This document shows, in pieces, positions 25,525 to 37,253 of a DNA stretch of 64,000 bases (positions within the stretch are counted from its first letter, which is position 1; each line of letters begins with the position of its first letter). The translations under genes and the position numbers were made by a program. The stretch comes from Laguncularia racemosa (taxonomy: Eukaryota > Streptophyta > Magnoliopsida > Myrtales > Combretaceae): contig JBBMOL010000072.1 in NCBI GenBank assembly GCA_037954665.1, positions 2,258,340 through 2,322,339 on the forward strand, in the 5' to 3' direction. The notes below the pieces were generated by a model, which was given only the letters and a program-made list of their open reading frames with translations, was not told where the DNA came from and did not search any database.

Positions 25525-26415
25525 TTCTACTTAAATAACTAAATGTTTACTATGTTTGCTTGATTCCTAGTTATAACCCATGTTTTAAATGTTTTACTAT
25601 ATTCTCATCAATTTATTTTTATTTTTCCACATTCTACTAAGCATTCAAAGCTGATAACTTGCATCTTAAATTGAGGCTAGAATCTTAAATATCTTTGCGA
25701 GTGAATTGTTTCATCTAGTTGGACATATTAAAGATAGCTTATTTGAATTTTTCTGAGTAAATGTAGTCTAAACTTTTGTCAAAATATGTTTTAACACCTG
25801 TTCAAATTAATTAAAATATAAGACTTCGATTATATTTCTTAGAAGGTTAGTTAAGACTTTGTTAAGTATAAAATGATAAGATTTCGATGCGCGAGATATA
25901 AGTGTGAATCAAATAATCTAAATCACTTCACTTTTTTTTTCTTCAAATTTACTCTTTTCGTATTTAGTTCGTAATTCCTTCATTTTAAGCTAGATTTTTT
26001 CTTTTTTTTGGGACAAGGTTATAGTCTTTACCTTCTACTGTGTACTATAAATAAATGCCATTTGTTAATAACACTATCTACTAAAATTACATATTTTAGT
26101 GTTATTTCCATGTATGCTTCAACCTATATACACATTTATGTTATATTCATTTATTTCCTTCCTTATGTAATTACTTCTAATTTTTCAATCCACCTAATGT
26201 TTAATATTCATGAAAATGAAGTGTGGTGATGAAACAAGGCAATTTATGCATATATTTACCTTATTTATGAACTCAAAGTTCAGGTTCCTGATTATGTCCA
26301 CTATTTACAATGAATAAGTGTCCCTTAACATGATGAAGGGTCATTAAAATTTATTTACCTTTTTCAGTCCAAGCTCTCAATATGTGCTTATATATGCCTA
26401 ATTACAATTGAAACA
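25525..26415 (+). repeat. R2 copy 1
   Basis: Aligns collinearly with 39601-39801 plus 40635-41346. Shared anchors are 'gcttgattcctagttataac', 'aagcattcaaagct' and 'cctaatgtttaatattcatg'. No coding sequence. It abuts pararetroviral leader sequence at its right end, and copy 2 abuts the other viral relic at its left end, so R2 is associated with both viral loci. Confidence 0.75.
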
Positions 26416-26572
26416 GTGTATTGCAAATAAAAGGAAGATTAATTGCATAAAACTACATGTATATATATGGTACAATCTACATAAATTGTTTATGACACAG
26501 GAAATGAATAGACTCTAACAATGATGATCATTAAACTCTATCTCCTTCTCCCCCTAAATGAACAAACACTTG

Positions 26573-26584
26573 GCTTTTATACCA
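26573..26584 (-). other. Primer-binding site, pararetrovirus copy A
   Basis: TGGTATAAAAGC on the minus strand, against TGGTATCAGAGC, the complement of the plant initiator tRNA-Met 3' end. It lies between the intergenic region and the leader, as in caulimovirids. Confidence 0.6.
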
Positions 26585-26589
26585 TTTTT

Positions 26590-26915
26590 GCCAGGATTTG
26601 TATAGGAAGATGAATGTCTAATATCCTAATTAGACTTGTCGAAATAGCAAAATATTTAACAGATTTAAGGTTAATTAAAGTCTTTTAATTTGAATGTGTA
26701 TCCAGATCCCACCATAAGGTGTTTTTCTCACTTTTATTAGGGGAATACACACTAGTTTATGAAAATAGCTTATATGAACATAATATAAAAGAAATAGACA
26801 AATAAATGAGATAAATCGATATGAGAAAGATAATTAAATTCTTTGAATAAAACTTACAAAGATATTGATACAGAAATATTCCGTGATACAAATTCTTGAA
26901 AGCTTGGAAAATGGT
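26590..26915 (-). promoter_or_regulatory. Pararetroviral intergenic promoter region, copy A
   Basis: The reverse complement of this stretch aligns over its length with 38401-38720 in copy B. It includes 'accttatggtgggatctg' and a CATATAAG TATA-like motif near 26769-26776. Promoter function is inferred from position. Confidence 0.6.
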
Positions 26916-27139
26916 AATAAAATATTGATACAAAGAGATTGAGTAAAGGGAAGGTTTTGGTGTTTGAGTGTATTACTTCTCAAATCACCTCTGCCTTCTT
27001 TTGATCTCGAGCATCCTTTTATACTTGAATGAGTTTGTCTTCTTGTTTTGAGCAGTAAATCTGTAACTTCTAAAATGATTCTTGCTTTTTAAAAAGTGGA
27101 GACAAATTGTCATAAAGAATCCGCCCCATGAATGAACAA

Positions 27140-28240
27140 TTATGTTTGTGACCTTTCTTTTCGAAAAGTGTTTGAACAGTGGTGCATGTGAATTGAATAG
27201 TAGTCAGCGATCGAATAGTAGCCGACAAATAAGACTAAAAGACAACTTGTGTTTGAATAATGAGAAAAAACAATAGTGTTTTCATTGTGCTTGTCTTGAT
27301 TAGTTGGAGGAAAAATATCATTCATAACATTTTGAAATTCAAATAGAGCATTTTTAAGATCAAAAGGCATTATATTCCATTCATAATGCCCAAAAGGAAC
27401 ATTAAAAATTGTTTTGTATTTATCAACTTCATCAATTTGAATTTGCTAGAAGCTAGATTTCATATCAAATTTAGAAAATACCGTGGCTCCTAAAAACCTA
27501 TTGAGCAAGTCTTTCTTGTTGGGTATTGGATATCTAATCCATTTGAGCATTGTGTTCAATGATTTATAATTAATTACTAGATGAGGAGCTCCTCATTCTA
27601 ATTCTGCTTGGTTTTGAACATAAAAGGCATAGCATGATCATGGAGATTTTCATTTTCTTATTAACTTCTTATTGAGCAAATCTTGGATTTTTTTTCTTAC
27701 AATATTCTAATAATTCTTGATTCATTTCAATGGGTATGGCTTTAGTAGTGATTTTATTTTCTGAAAAGCCTTCAACATATGGTAATTTTATGTATGTTGT
27801 TTTCTTGACCAAAAGGCATTTGGAATTTCCGAACAAATTTCTTTTGAATGCTTTTAATTTTTTCTTGTACAGGTTTTGATTCTAAATATTTGGTAATTCA
27901 TCTATTTTTTAATTCTTCTTTAAGAAAGTCTATCTGTCTAATTTTATTTGTTAACTTATCTTTGAGCAAATTTACTTCTCTTTTTTTAGCAGGAAATAGA
28001 AAATTGAGAAATATTTTTCTTCCTTTGACCATTGATTCTAATCCTCGAGAAGAAATTTAGAATGGATACAACATAGTTAGGAAAGGAGAGAATCATAGGG
28101 TTATTCATATTTTTGACAAGAATAAAGGTGGTTTTAAAATTAATGTTATCTTGAACAATTCTTCCTTTAGTTATTTTATATTGAATATTTAATCTTGAAC
28201 CATTTGTAGAGATTAATTTTTCGGAGGTTTTTTTCATAAA
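27140..28240 (-). pseudogene. Pararetroviral protease/RT region, broken, catalytic box lost
   Basis: Short conserved RT landmarks are readable in order on the minus strand: YPIPNKKDLL, KFDMKS, FGHYEWN and FQNVMNDIF (27300-27590), with a protease/RT junction segment at 27986-28237. Several in-frame stops occur, one directly after KFDMKSSF. Where the YxDD catalytic box should precede the IVFS-like strand (about 27262-27285), the sequence reads HNENTIVFS, so the two catalytic aspartates are absent. No RNase H follows. Non-functional. Confidence 0.85.
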
Positions 28241-28699
28241 ATCTTATGGGAATTAGTCTTTCTTGATGATAGTTTTGATCAGCACCACTTTATAAAAGTG
28301 TTGCAATTATGGTTGACCATTTGTTGTTTATTACTAAATTAATTTTAATATACCATTTTTGGATATTTATTCTTTCAATGATATTAATAAACTCTTGATC
28401 ATTAATCTCTTGACTACTACTACTTGACTCACTTTCTTCCTTTTGATCAAATTGCTTTTGAATTTCTTCATATTTTGATTATAAAGTTTTTACCTCCTTC
28501 TTGAGATTATTGATTTCCAGCTGGAGCAATTCTAAAGTTAGTGGCTCTTTTTCTTTGAATTTTCCACAAATTGTTTTCATTGAATAAGGCCTAGAAGAGA
28601 AAGTGTTTATACCATTCATAAACCCAAGTGTTTTTAGATACTCTTCTCTTTCCTTTTGATTAGGTATTGTATTAACTATTTTTAAGAGAGCCTTTTGTT

Positions 28700-30771
28700 C
28701 TCTATTATGCCTAATATTTTCTTACATGAGCAAATGTTTTCTAAACAACAGTCACTATCTTGATCACTATCAAAGCTAGATTCACTAGATAGATTTTGGA
28801 TATAATTGTCTTTTTAAGTCAGATTCACTACTGCTAGAAGAACTTTCATTGATAATTTTTAACAATTCATTTTTACTTTCTTCGGAGATATCTAACTTAT
28901 TGATCCTTCTGAATTTTAAACAATTTAAAGCGATGTGTCCCATTTCACCACATTTGTAACATCTAGTTTCCCTTTTTGATTTTTTTTCCTTTTTTGTTTA
29001 TAATTTTTCTTTCAAACCTTTTGTTTGAAATCTTGAGGCTTTTGAAATTTTCTTTTTGTTTTTCTTTTTGCTTCTTTTAATATTTGAAGAAGGGGCTTTG
29101 ATCTTTTCATATCCATATTGATAACAGAAATTTCCTAGTTCTTTTATGAGACCAAACTTTTCTTTTTGAATCTTGGATTTAAGCTTTATGTCATTGCATG
29201 AGCTTAATCCTTCTGAGCTTGTTGTAGTAAGGATTTGTCCATAGGTTAGATGTCCAATTGGAACATTAAAATCTTATCAATTCTTTCCTTTACTCTGTTA
29301 GCAAAAAGTTTTGAAAGTTCGCTTATGAAACTTTCTTTCCAAAATTAAGAATTACAATCATCTCTTGAAAATACTTTTGAAAGAAAAACGACTTTGTACC
29401 ATCTAAAGTCTCGGAGTGTTGGACAAGTTAGATTTTGAAGAATATCTCTAGTTTTTTCTTTATATTGATTAGGGTTTCCTATAAAATGTTTCATGATTGA
29501 ATATAATAATGTTGAAACAATATCTTCTATTTGAATAATTTGACCTTAATCATTATAAACTTCCCTTTTGATGATTAGGACATAGTCTCTTTCTCCTTCA
29601 AAAAGATAATTTTCCCACCATCCTTTGAGCATTCCAGTGAATCCTATGGTTATCATTAAAGTAGTCTTTTGATCAGAATTTCCATTTTATTTGTAAGCAT
29701 TAGCAACTATAACCATTTGATTAATTGTTGATAAATTTTGATATTATGATATTCCATCAATATTCCATTCATATATACCTTTTTCATCATATACGTTGAT
29801 GGTATTATATTCTTTTTCTTCAAACATAGTATCTGGAGGAGATGGATTTGGATACCGATTCCTATGCTTGGATCTATGTGTGGTGATTTTATCAATATTA
29901 ACTTTATCAGAAAATTGAGCAGCTAAATCATCTATTTCTTAATCAATTGTGTCAACTATTTTTAAATTTTTTAATTTTTCACTTAATTCTTCTATAAGTT
30001 TTGACTCACTTCTAAACTTAAAATCTTTGATATTATGATCAATTTTGAATGGATAGATGGGCTTGATTAATTCAGGATTAGCAATAGCTTTTCCTTTATT
30101 TTTATTTTAAATGATGCATTTGATAAGTATGTTCTCTATCTTTTCAATCTGTATGCCTATGGTATGCAAGACTTGATTTGTATAATTATTCTGAGATCTA
30201 GTATTAGCTAACTCAGAATTTTCTATTGAAGTTTTTTTTAATGGAGCAGCTTTGATGCTAGTATCTTCTAGCTTGATATCTACTTCTTGGAGAGGTAGAT
30301 GAATTGAACAAATTGGGCCATTATTGGTTTCCCAATTTCTCGTTACCTTTTTTAAGGTTTGAATAAAATATCTTTTATCTGGGCCAAAATTTTCATTTAA
30401 CCATTGAAAAAAGAGAGCGTTCATCCTTGGATGAGTTTCCATGTCAGGATACCGTAAGTTTCTTATGGCTTCTGACTCTTCCCTTGTATAGATTTTGAAA
30501 AATAATTTTTTATTATTCTTATGTTCTAGAGAACTATAATCTCTTCTTAACAATGTTTATTTGAACATGGTTCTTGAGAACTAATAGTGTTTAATTCATT
30601 CATCTGGGACAATGTTAGACAATTGGGTTTAGTTGTTTGATAAACTAGTTCAAGTATCTTAAGTTGAAAATCTACTCCCTTTAATCTAATTGGATCATTT
30701 TTTGATTCAGTTGGTTCATCAGTATTTCTTAATTTTTCTAACCTATCAATACCCCCTTGTAGGTGTGGCAT
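28700..30771 (-). pseudogene. Pararetroviral capsid (gag-like) region, broken
   Basis: Open segments at 30771-30547 (74 codons) and 30553-30107 (148 codons) are followed by a stop-ridden but recognisable capsid-like frame to about 28700. The frame contains segments such as WWENYLFEGERDY and ends in a basic Lys-rich stretch with a zinc knuckle. The two long segments meet with a frame change near 30550. The capsid assignment rests on the knuckle, the basic C-terminus and the position between movement protein and RT. Confidence 0.7.
28920..28961 (-). other. CCHC zinc knuckle of the capsid region
   Basis: Reads CYKCGEMGHIALNC: C-x2-C-x4-H-x4-C with all four ligands intact. Such knuckles bind the packaged nucleic acid in retroviral and pararetroviral capsid proteins. 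Confidence 0.9.
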
Positions 30772-30789
30772 TACTCTTGGGGTATGACT

Positions 30790-31560
30790 TTAACTAAGAG
30801 GTTTCTACCAGATATGATGGAGCAAGAGGAGTTGCTAGCTCCTTATTTGTAACAATTGGAAATCTAATCTCGATATTTCCATGATCAAATCTTTGGACCA
30901 AAGTAGGATTCCTATTTGAAACAAAAGGTTGAGGTGGTACTACCTCCTCTAATAACCATTCTTCTGAAAGTTTTACTTCATCACAACTTAATGGTTTTAG
31001 AGTAAAGCTTTTTGTGTTATTAGGGTTTAATTAAAGCAAAATGGTTTCTCCTTTAGGAGATAACCTCTTAGCTTTTGGAGAAATTGTTGATTTCATTGCC
31101 TTATAGTATATTCTATATACTAAGGCAAGGGTCTTTGTTCTTTCTATATAATTACTATTTCGAGATTGAAGATGAAGTACTAGGTTATCTAGTATTCTTA
31201 GATCATCTAAACTTAGTGTAAAATTTAGGTGACACTATGTATACCAAGGGCCTCTATGAAGGTTTGTCTAGAATGGTGACAATGTTGATTTATTGAAGTC
31301 GGTATTTCTAGCATCTTTCAGCCATATTAGAATAGGTTGATTGATGCCGGTATAGTGTAATGGAACAATGAATAATTGAATCAATCCTATGTGCAAAAAA
31401 TTATAATTATCTTTTCTATGTTTGATCAACAAATATTTTAATAATAGATTGAGAACTTCTTTCTTTCCAGAAAGACTTATAGTTTATAGTTTTTTCTACG
31501 ATTTTGATCAAGTAATCATGTCTTAAGCTAAAGCTTCCTATTTGATAAATAGACCTTGGA
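30790..31560 (-). pseudogene. Pararetroviral movement protein fragment, copy A
   Basis: Collinear with 38733-39357 of copy B at DNA and protein level. 30K-type movement proteins line plasmodesmata for cell-to-cell spread. This copy begins mid-gene, changes frame near 31410 and carries stops near 31292 and 31030. The upstream boundary is the TGTCACGCC-starting block at 31564. Confidence 0.75.
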
Positions 31561-32724
31561 TATTGTCACGCCCCAAAGGAGGGCTTAGAAGCCTCTACTA
31601 AAATTATCATGGCACGTGTGCACCCGTTACATGATAATCGTCTTACAAGTCAGAGATCGTAAGACTCTAAGTAAATAATTACATCTACAACAAGTTATAG
31701 TACATATAATTAAATAATAAAACACAACTATGGATCCCGTACCCTACGGTCAACCATGATCGCAGAGAATCAGTATCCCCTACTAATCAATAAAATAGGA
31801 TAAATCATAGGTTCTCAACTTTAAAATCTATTCACATGGGGGTCCTAACATTTCATCTAAGTAAATCTATCTTTCACAAATCTTGCTTTGTTGTTTTGAT
31901 CTTCCAAAACTCTCAACACTTCACATCTTAGCCCATCTCGCGCTTTTGTTGTCGTCACCTGCATAAAGTCTGTGAGAGGGTGAGCACACCATGGCTTAGT
32001 GAATGGGATGGTAACACTTTCAATGCTACATATACACACACAAACAAACTTAAATCAAATATTAGACATATGCTATATATATACACAAGCAAGCAAATTC
32101 AATTTAAAATATTAAACGTATGCTATGCATGAACAACCATATGAATGCAGCATCTCACGTGGTCTTCCGGTAACCGACGTGAAGTCTAGGGTTTACGCTC
32201 CCCTTGACCTTGGGTTGGGGATTTCAAAGCCACCATTAGTACCCAGGTCATTACCTGGTTTATTTATCTTATCACTTGATTAATTATGATATCTTATTAT
32301 CTCAACAGTGAGCGCTCTCGTGCCTCTCTACACCAGACAGAGCAAAACCCTTAAGGACAGGCTGGACTCGGAACCGTCAAGGCTCGACAATCCCTTAATC
32401 ACTTAGTTCACACTTGGCGAAACAGCGATCCTCTTGATCACTTTCAACACATCTTGTGACAGTGATGGCCTTCAATCTCATGCAATGTCTTGTGAAAATG
32501 CATATCAGGTTTTTAAATCATGTCCTCTTCCTTAATTAATTTATTTAGGGTGATCAAACAACATTTACAATCACAATTAATCATACCACAAAAGTAAACA
32601 TCAGACATCCCATTTCACTCATCACAACAAGCATAAATCATGTTTTTCTTATCACTTAAGACAGACACTGAACCCAGACCCCGTGGACATAGACCTATCC
32701 AGTTTTGCAATGGATTAAATTATC

Positions 32725-32945
32725 TCGACACCTCTATATGCCATTTCTTTTAAATGTCAAACCGCTCAGGTCGACTTATGATCATCCGATTTGGCACCTC
32801 TGTGCCCTTTCTCTCAAATGTCGAACCACTTGGGTTGGCTTACAATCATTTCTGACACCTCTATGTCATTTATATCACATGTCAAACTAACCACTTGGGG
32901 TTGATTTACATTAATCATCCTTGATACCTCTGTGCCATCACACTT
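32725..32945. repeat. Tandem repeat, four units of ~62-70 bp
   Basis: Each unit starts with a variant of 'gacacctctatg' and continues through an 'aaatgtcaaac' block and 'ccacttgggttg'. Units differ by substitutions and short indels. The last unit is partial. Confidence 0.75.
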
Positions 32946-33032
32946 CTCAAGCGCTTTATTATTCTCACACTTTCGAGTGCTAGAAAGGTCGTTTCGTTTT
33001 CTCTTTCAATGTCTTCAAGACATTTGTATGTG

Positions 33033-33040
<8 letters not shown>

Positions 33041-33072
<32 letters not shown>
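33041..33072. repeat. (GT)n microsatellite
   Basis: About 15 GT units following an (AT)n stretch. Confidence 0.9.
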
Positions 33073-33075
<3 letters not shown>

Positions 33076-34264
33076 CATATTTCTGTCACATCTCTAATTA
33101 AGAATAGTTTACTAAACACTTTCCCTTACGAACTTAAGAGAGTAAGAAAATAGGATCGTTATGCTGTAAAAAGTAAGGTTGCACTCATGATTTATATGGT
33201 TGAGCTCATGAGTGTATTTTGTAAATATAATATGAAAATAAATTTGGTTAAGTATATGTATACACATTCAGGAAACAACTCTGACATGTATACATGTTGA
33301 TACCTATACACCATATTCCAACTAAGCATACCTTCTCGGTAACTTTAGAATGAAAAGCTAAGTTTCTATATTTTGGTTTGATTTGGAAGAAAACAATTTG
33401 TAAAATATGGGTTAGGCTTATGGTTATAGCACTAGCGATATGGTGTTAGGTGTTATCATTAAGGTAATGACACCTATACCCTCGGACCATTCGTTCCCCT
33501 ATTTTCTTCATGACTTCTTACCTAACTCATTATTCTCTACCGCATAACTTAACTCAACAACAATCATATCAAATAGCAACACAATAAACATCAATTTCAC
33601 ATGCATAGCATTCCACATACAACACAACATAGTAGCATATAATTAATTTTCCCACTCACATGTTTAGGGTTGTCGTAGTCCTAGCCGGAGTTGAGCGATT
33701 CCAGCGGGTAACTCCTTTGTGTTCCTCTTAAAGTCAGTATCCTTCTGCGATGCTTTCTCAACCCAATCATAAAGCCGCATCTCTACCTGACTTTGGTAGT
33801 CTGCTAGCACCCGATATGTGTACTCTACTCATCTTGTGGTTGATGACAAGGCGTGAAGTTTCCTCCTTATGGAACTTTGGGTAAGCAAGATTCGAATGTT
33901 AAACTTCCTTCGAATCTATGCTTCCAACACCTCAAGTTGCTGTGATCGACTGTCTGCTTTCCTTGTGTAGAAGTCGAGCAATATAATGTATTCGACTTGC
34001 TAAATTTGGAATTCCTTCTCCTACATATGCAAGATATCCTTGGAAAGGACAACTAAAGATCTTGCATTAGGGTATTTGGCCAAGAATGATCTTCCTCGAC
34101 ATCCTTTGAACATTCCATTGTGAATTCTATTTCATTCCAAATATCTCCCAGGCTATCATCTTGAATATTGTTTGAATCATTCCCTTCACCAGTTACATCA
34201 TCATAAATGCAGCATCTTTGAACCTTTCATTGATCCGATTGTCTTTAATATCTTCTAACGAATC

Positions 34265-35129
34265 ATCGCTTCTATAACCATACATACACCAACCTTTTCT
34301 CCACACCACATGCACACCAACATACACATATTCTTATCCATTTACTCTACACATATTACACACCTCCCATATCCATACTCACACACACCAACACCATGCA
34401 TTATCTCATACACCTACTCACATACTCCATTTACACCTTGCACCATCAATACACACACCCACATATTTTGCACACACCACATTTGCCTTCCATACCCATA
34501 CATACATATTCATACTCTACACATCGTCTCATATTCGTACATACACATCTCGCATACATCATCCTCAACTTCCACATTTACACACACACATGTCCATACT
34601 CCACACCTTCCATACTCCTATACACATACTCCGCACCTCCCACACACACTACTTCTTCCTTATACATATATACATTCCTATACACCACATGTCTTCCATA
34701 CATATACGCATATGCTCCGCACATTCTACACCTTCCATACATATACACATACACCCTTAAACACTACATGGCATCCACACACACACACACAAACCACACC
34801 TACCACTCACCATCCATCTGCATACACCCTTTTCACATACACCACATACCGTCCCATGCCCATACACTCCGCATGCATCACACCCTTATACACACACATA
34901 CTACACTCCTACATACACATACCGCACACCCTACATCACTTCATGCACCTACGCGCATACCCACAAGCATTACACACTCGGCTTCTCCTCTACACGTACA
35001 CATACCTTCACACACCATACATCATCACCAACACACGCACATCCTTACATACACTACTCACCATCACCTACACATGCACGTATCTCCATATGCATCACAC
35101 CCACCGTCACATACACCATCTTTACATAC
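34265..35129. repeat. Cryptic simple-sequence tract (CACATAC-type), left part
   Basis: Almost wholly built of variations on 'catacaca', 'cacacc' and 'cttccatac', with the plus strand nearly free of G. It gives Thr/His/Tyr/Pro/Ser-rich open frames of 274 and 252 codons in two frames, which reflect composition rather than genes. The same composition resumes at 37254 after an intervening LTR, so the tract was probably about 1.25 kb before insertion. Confidence 0.85.
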
Positions 35130-35384
35130 TGTAAACACCCCATTTTTGCCCTAAGAATAAATAATAATCAATTTACAATTTTTCTAATTTAGCAAAAAAT
35201 AATAAAAATATTCAAAAAATAAAAATAAATAGGAAAACACATCAATTTTGAAAAATGGTTTCAGAAATGGCAATAATGAGGGATAAATAATTTTCACAAA
35301 TTTTAGAAATTTCAAAAAATACAAAAAAATGGAAAAATTGCATTGCATATGTACAATTTGTGATGATGTAAAGAAAATCAAGAA

Positions 35385-35470
35385 ATTGGGCCAACTCAGT
35401 TGGCTCGTGTCTGTGCCTGGAACGTGTGGAGGGTCTGATGGTCTCGAGTTCGAATCCCCCCGAGCACTCT
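35385..35470 (+). repeat. tRNA-like (SINE-related) segment inside the LTR
   Basis: The A-box-like CAACTCAGTTGG (35392-35403) is followed 55 bases later by the B-box-like AGTTCGAATCC (35447-35457), 10 of 11 to the consensus GGTTCGANTCC. The order and spacing match a pol III internal promoter. No cloverleaf with matched acceptor arms can be drawn, so it is not an intact tRNA gene. Confidence 0.6.
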
Positions 35471-35796
35471 GTGCAATTTTTTCGCCTTTTGCCTCAAGAT
35501 GCCACGTGGCAGCGCGTGATTGGCCGAGGAAAGTCACCCGTGTCGCGCGTGATCGTCTTCTTCACCTGAACAGATGCGAGAGGAAGCCGGAGCAGGTCCG
35601 ACGAAGGCGGAATCGTTCATTTTTCCTCAAATCTTTTGGATTGCTGTCAAGATAAAACCAAATCTATCAGATAAATCAGAGAAAAACAAAAGATTAACAT
35701 CAAACCGTCGAGATAAGGCTAAATTCGAAACGGAAAAAAAAATGGGTTTATCCAAATCGGTGGATTTGAGCTTATCCGGAGGAGTTTGTGAGTGCC

Positions 35797-35804
35797 TATA
35801 AATA
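35797..35804 (+). promoter_or_regulatory. TATA box of the solo LTR
   Basis: TATAAATA in a GC-richer context, followed by purine-rich sequence. It fits the U3/R boundary of an LTR, with a start expected near 35830. Confidence 0.65.
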
Positions 35805-37253
35805 GAGGAGGAGGGAGGAAGCCAAAAGGGAGATCAAAAGCGAGAGAAAGTGAGAGAAAAGAGTGAATCGGAGACCACCGGAGGAAATCGAAGCCGCGAC
35901 CGCCGATCAGGAGCTGAGCAACCACTAGGAAGCGTTTCTGGAGTAAACCACCGTCACCATTGGATTCCTCACCCTCGATAACCTAGGATTCGACACCTCA
36001 CCTGCTGCAAAAGGCCGCCGGAACGCCGTCAATGAGCACTCCCCACCGTCGTGTTCGACCGATCCGACCCGACCCGACCCGCGCACCGACCCGGATCCAG
36101 GTAAGTCGGATTTTCCGATTTATTTTTATTTTTACTTAGTTTATTTATTTTATATTCCGAATTGATTATTTAATTTGTCATTTATTTAATTTGTTATTTA
36201 GTTATTTATTTATTTATGTTTCATTTACATTTCAACAAATAGAAATGTTAGAAATTAGATTCTTTTAAGATTTGAAAATGTAATAAAATAAAATAAAAAA
36301 TAAATAAAGAAAAAAATGATAAATAAATAAAAATATAGAAAAATAATAAAAATATTAGAAAAATAATAAATAAAACTTTAGATTTTAAAATATGATAGAA
36401 CCTAGGAGGAAAATTTTTAACAAAACAAAAATTCACAAAAATTATGAAAATAAAATAAAATAAAAATCATAAAAATAATAAAAAATATAAAAACTTATAA
36501 AGACTATAAAAATTTTAAAATAATAAAAGAATCATAAAAATCATAAAAAAATACAAAAAATAATAAAAATTCGAAAATTAAGAAAAAAATAGAAAAAAGT
36601 GAGTTTTATCACTTAGAAAAATCATTTTCTCAAATAAATCCAAAATTGATGTTTTCCCCAAAAATTATTTTCAAAAATCAAATTATTAAGCTTAGGTTTA
36701 GATTTTTTAGGAAAAATCCCAAAAATGGTAAAAACATAAATCAAAAGAAATTTTAGAATTAAAATTCACAAACACACTTAAGGTTTTCAGGAAAGCGAAC
36801 TACGGCTTTTTTTTATCCTGAATAGCAGGTACATAGGCACCCATTTGGGTCAACCCATAAAATGAAATAAAAAATCATTTTTTTCAAATAATTCATTCAA
36901 GAACATAATAAAAAGCAATAGAAACAAAATAAAAGACATTTCTAGATAGATATAATTTTAGGAGATTATGTGGTAACCGTAAGGTTTTAATAGGTTAGCT
37001 CCGAATTTAGAAACTCTGGTTTTCCTTTTCCTCTTTTCACCAAAAACGAGAAAAGGAAATCACGACGACTAGTGGTCCAAATTAAGACTAATCCGCTCAT
37101 TTAGTCTTAATTCAATCTTTCCCAACAACAGTTAGGTAGCGACTCCAAAATTAAACGAAGTTCTTAACTCAAGTCGAGGATCTATATTAGATGAGCATAG
37201 GGTCTAGTCTAGATCGGATTAAGAATGGAAAAATTAAAAAATTAGACTCGACA

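Larger units (their letters stand above)
26480..31560 (-). mobile_element. Endogenous pararetrovirus relic, copy A (Caulimoviridae)
   Basis: Reading the minus strand from 31560 down: part of a 30K-type movement protein (about 31560-30790), a capsid region with a CCHC knuckle (about 30770-28700), a protease/RT region (about 28240-27140), an intergenic promoter-like region (26915-26590), a tRNA-Met type primer site (26573-26584) and a leader (to about 26480). That is the Caulimoviridae gene order. Wording and order resemble the florendovirus/petuvirus side of the family. Many stops and frameshifts break every gene. The 5' part of the movement gene is missing at the LTR-like boundary at 31564, and RT sequence ends before RNase H. 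No complete viral gene is present. Confidence 0.85.
31564..34260 (+). mobile_element. LTR-like block starting TGTCACGCC
   Basis: Opens TGTCACGCCCCAAAGG right at the end of pararetroviral copy A; TGTCACGCCCC is a frequent start of plant LTRs. It has no long coding frame and contains a four-unit tandem repeat (32725-32945) and a (GT)n run. I could not find the matching right end or a target duplication. It may be one long LTR or several nested pieces, and the right limit is only where the CACATAC tract begins. Confidence 0.4.
35130..37253 (+). mobile_element. Solo LTR (2124 bp) with CATAC target duplication
   Basis: Begins TGTAAACACCCCATTTTTG, a start typical of large plant Ty3/gypsy LTRs (Tat/Ogre-like), and ends GACTCGACA. 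It is flanked on both sides by CATAC (35125-35129 and 37254-37258). Both flanks are the same CACATAC tract, which supports insertion into one tract followed by LTR-LTR recombination. Inside are a tRNA-like region (35385-35470), a TATAAATA box (35797-35804), a GACCC-rich stretch (36063-36083), a CAG|GTAAGT donor at 36101, a very A-rich plus strand (36240-36600) and 'gtagcgactcc' near the end. CATAC recurs in the tract, so the duplication alone is weak evidence. No internal region, PBS or PPT is present. Family assignment is tentative. Confidence 0.75.

Noticed and set aside
34310..35154. 274- and 252-codon plus-strand frames as genes
   Set aside because: They overlap in different phases of a G-poor simple-sequence tract and are rich in Thr/His/Tyr/Ser only. 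Composition explains the openness.
35385..35470. Functional tRNA gene
   Set aside because: Only A- and B-box-like motifs are present. No paired acceptor or anticodon arm can be drawn.
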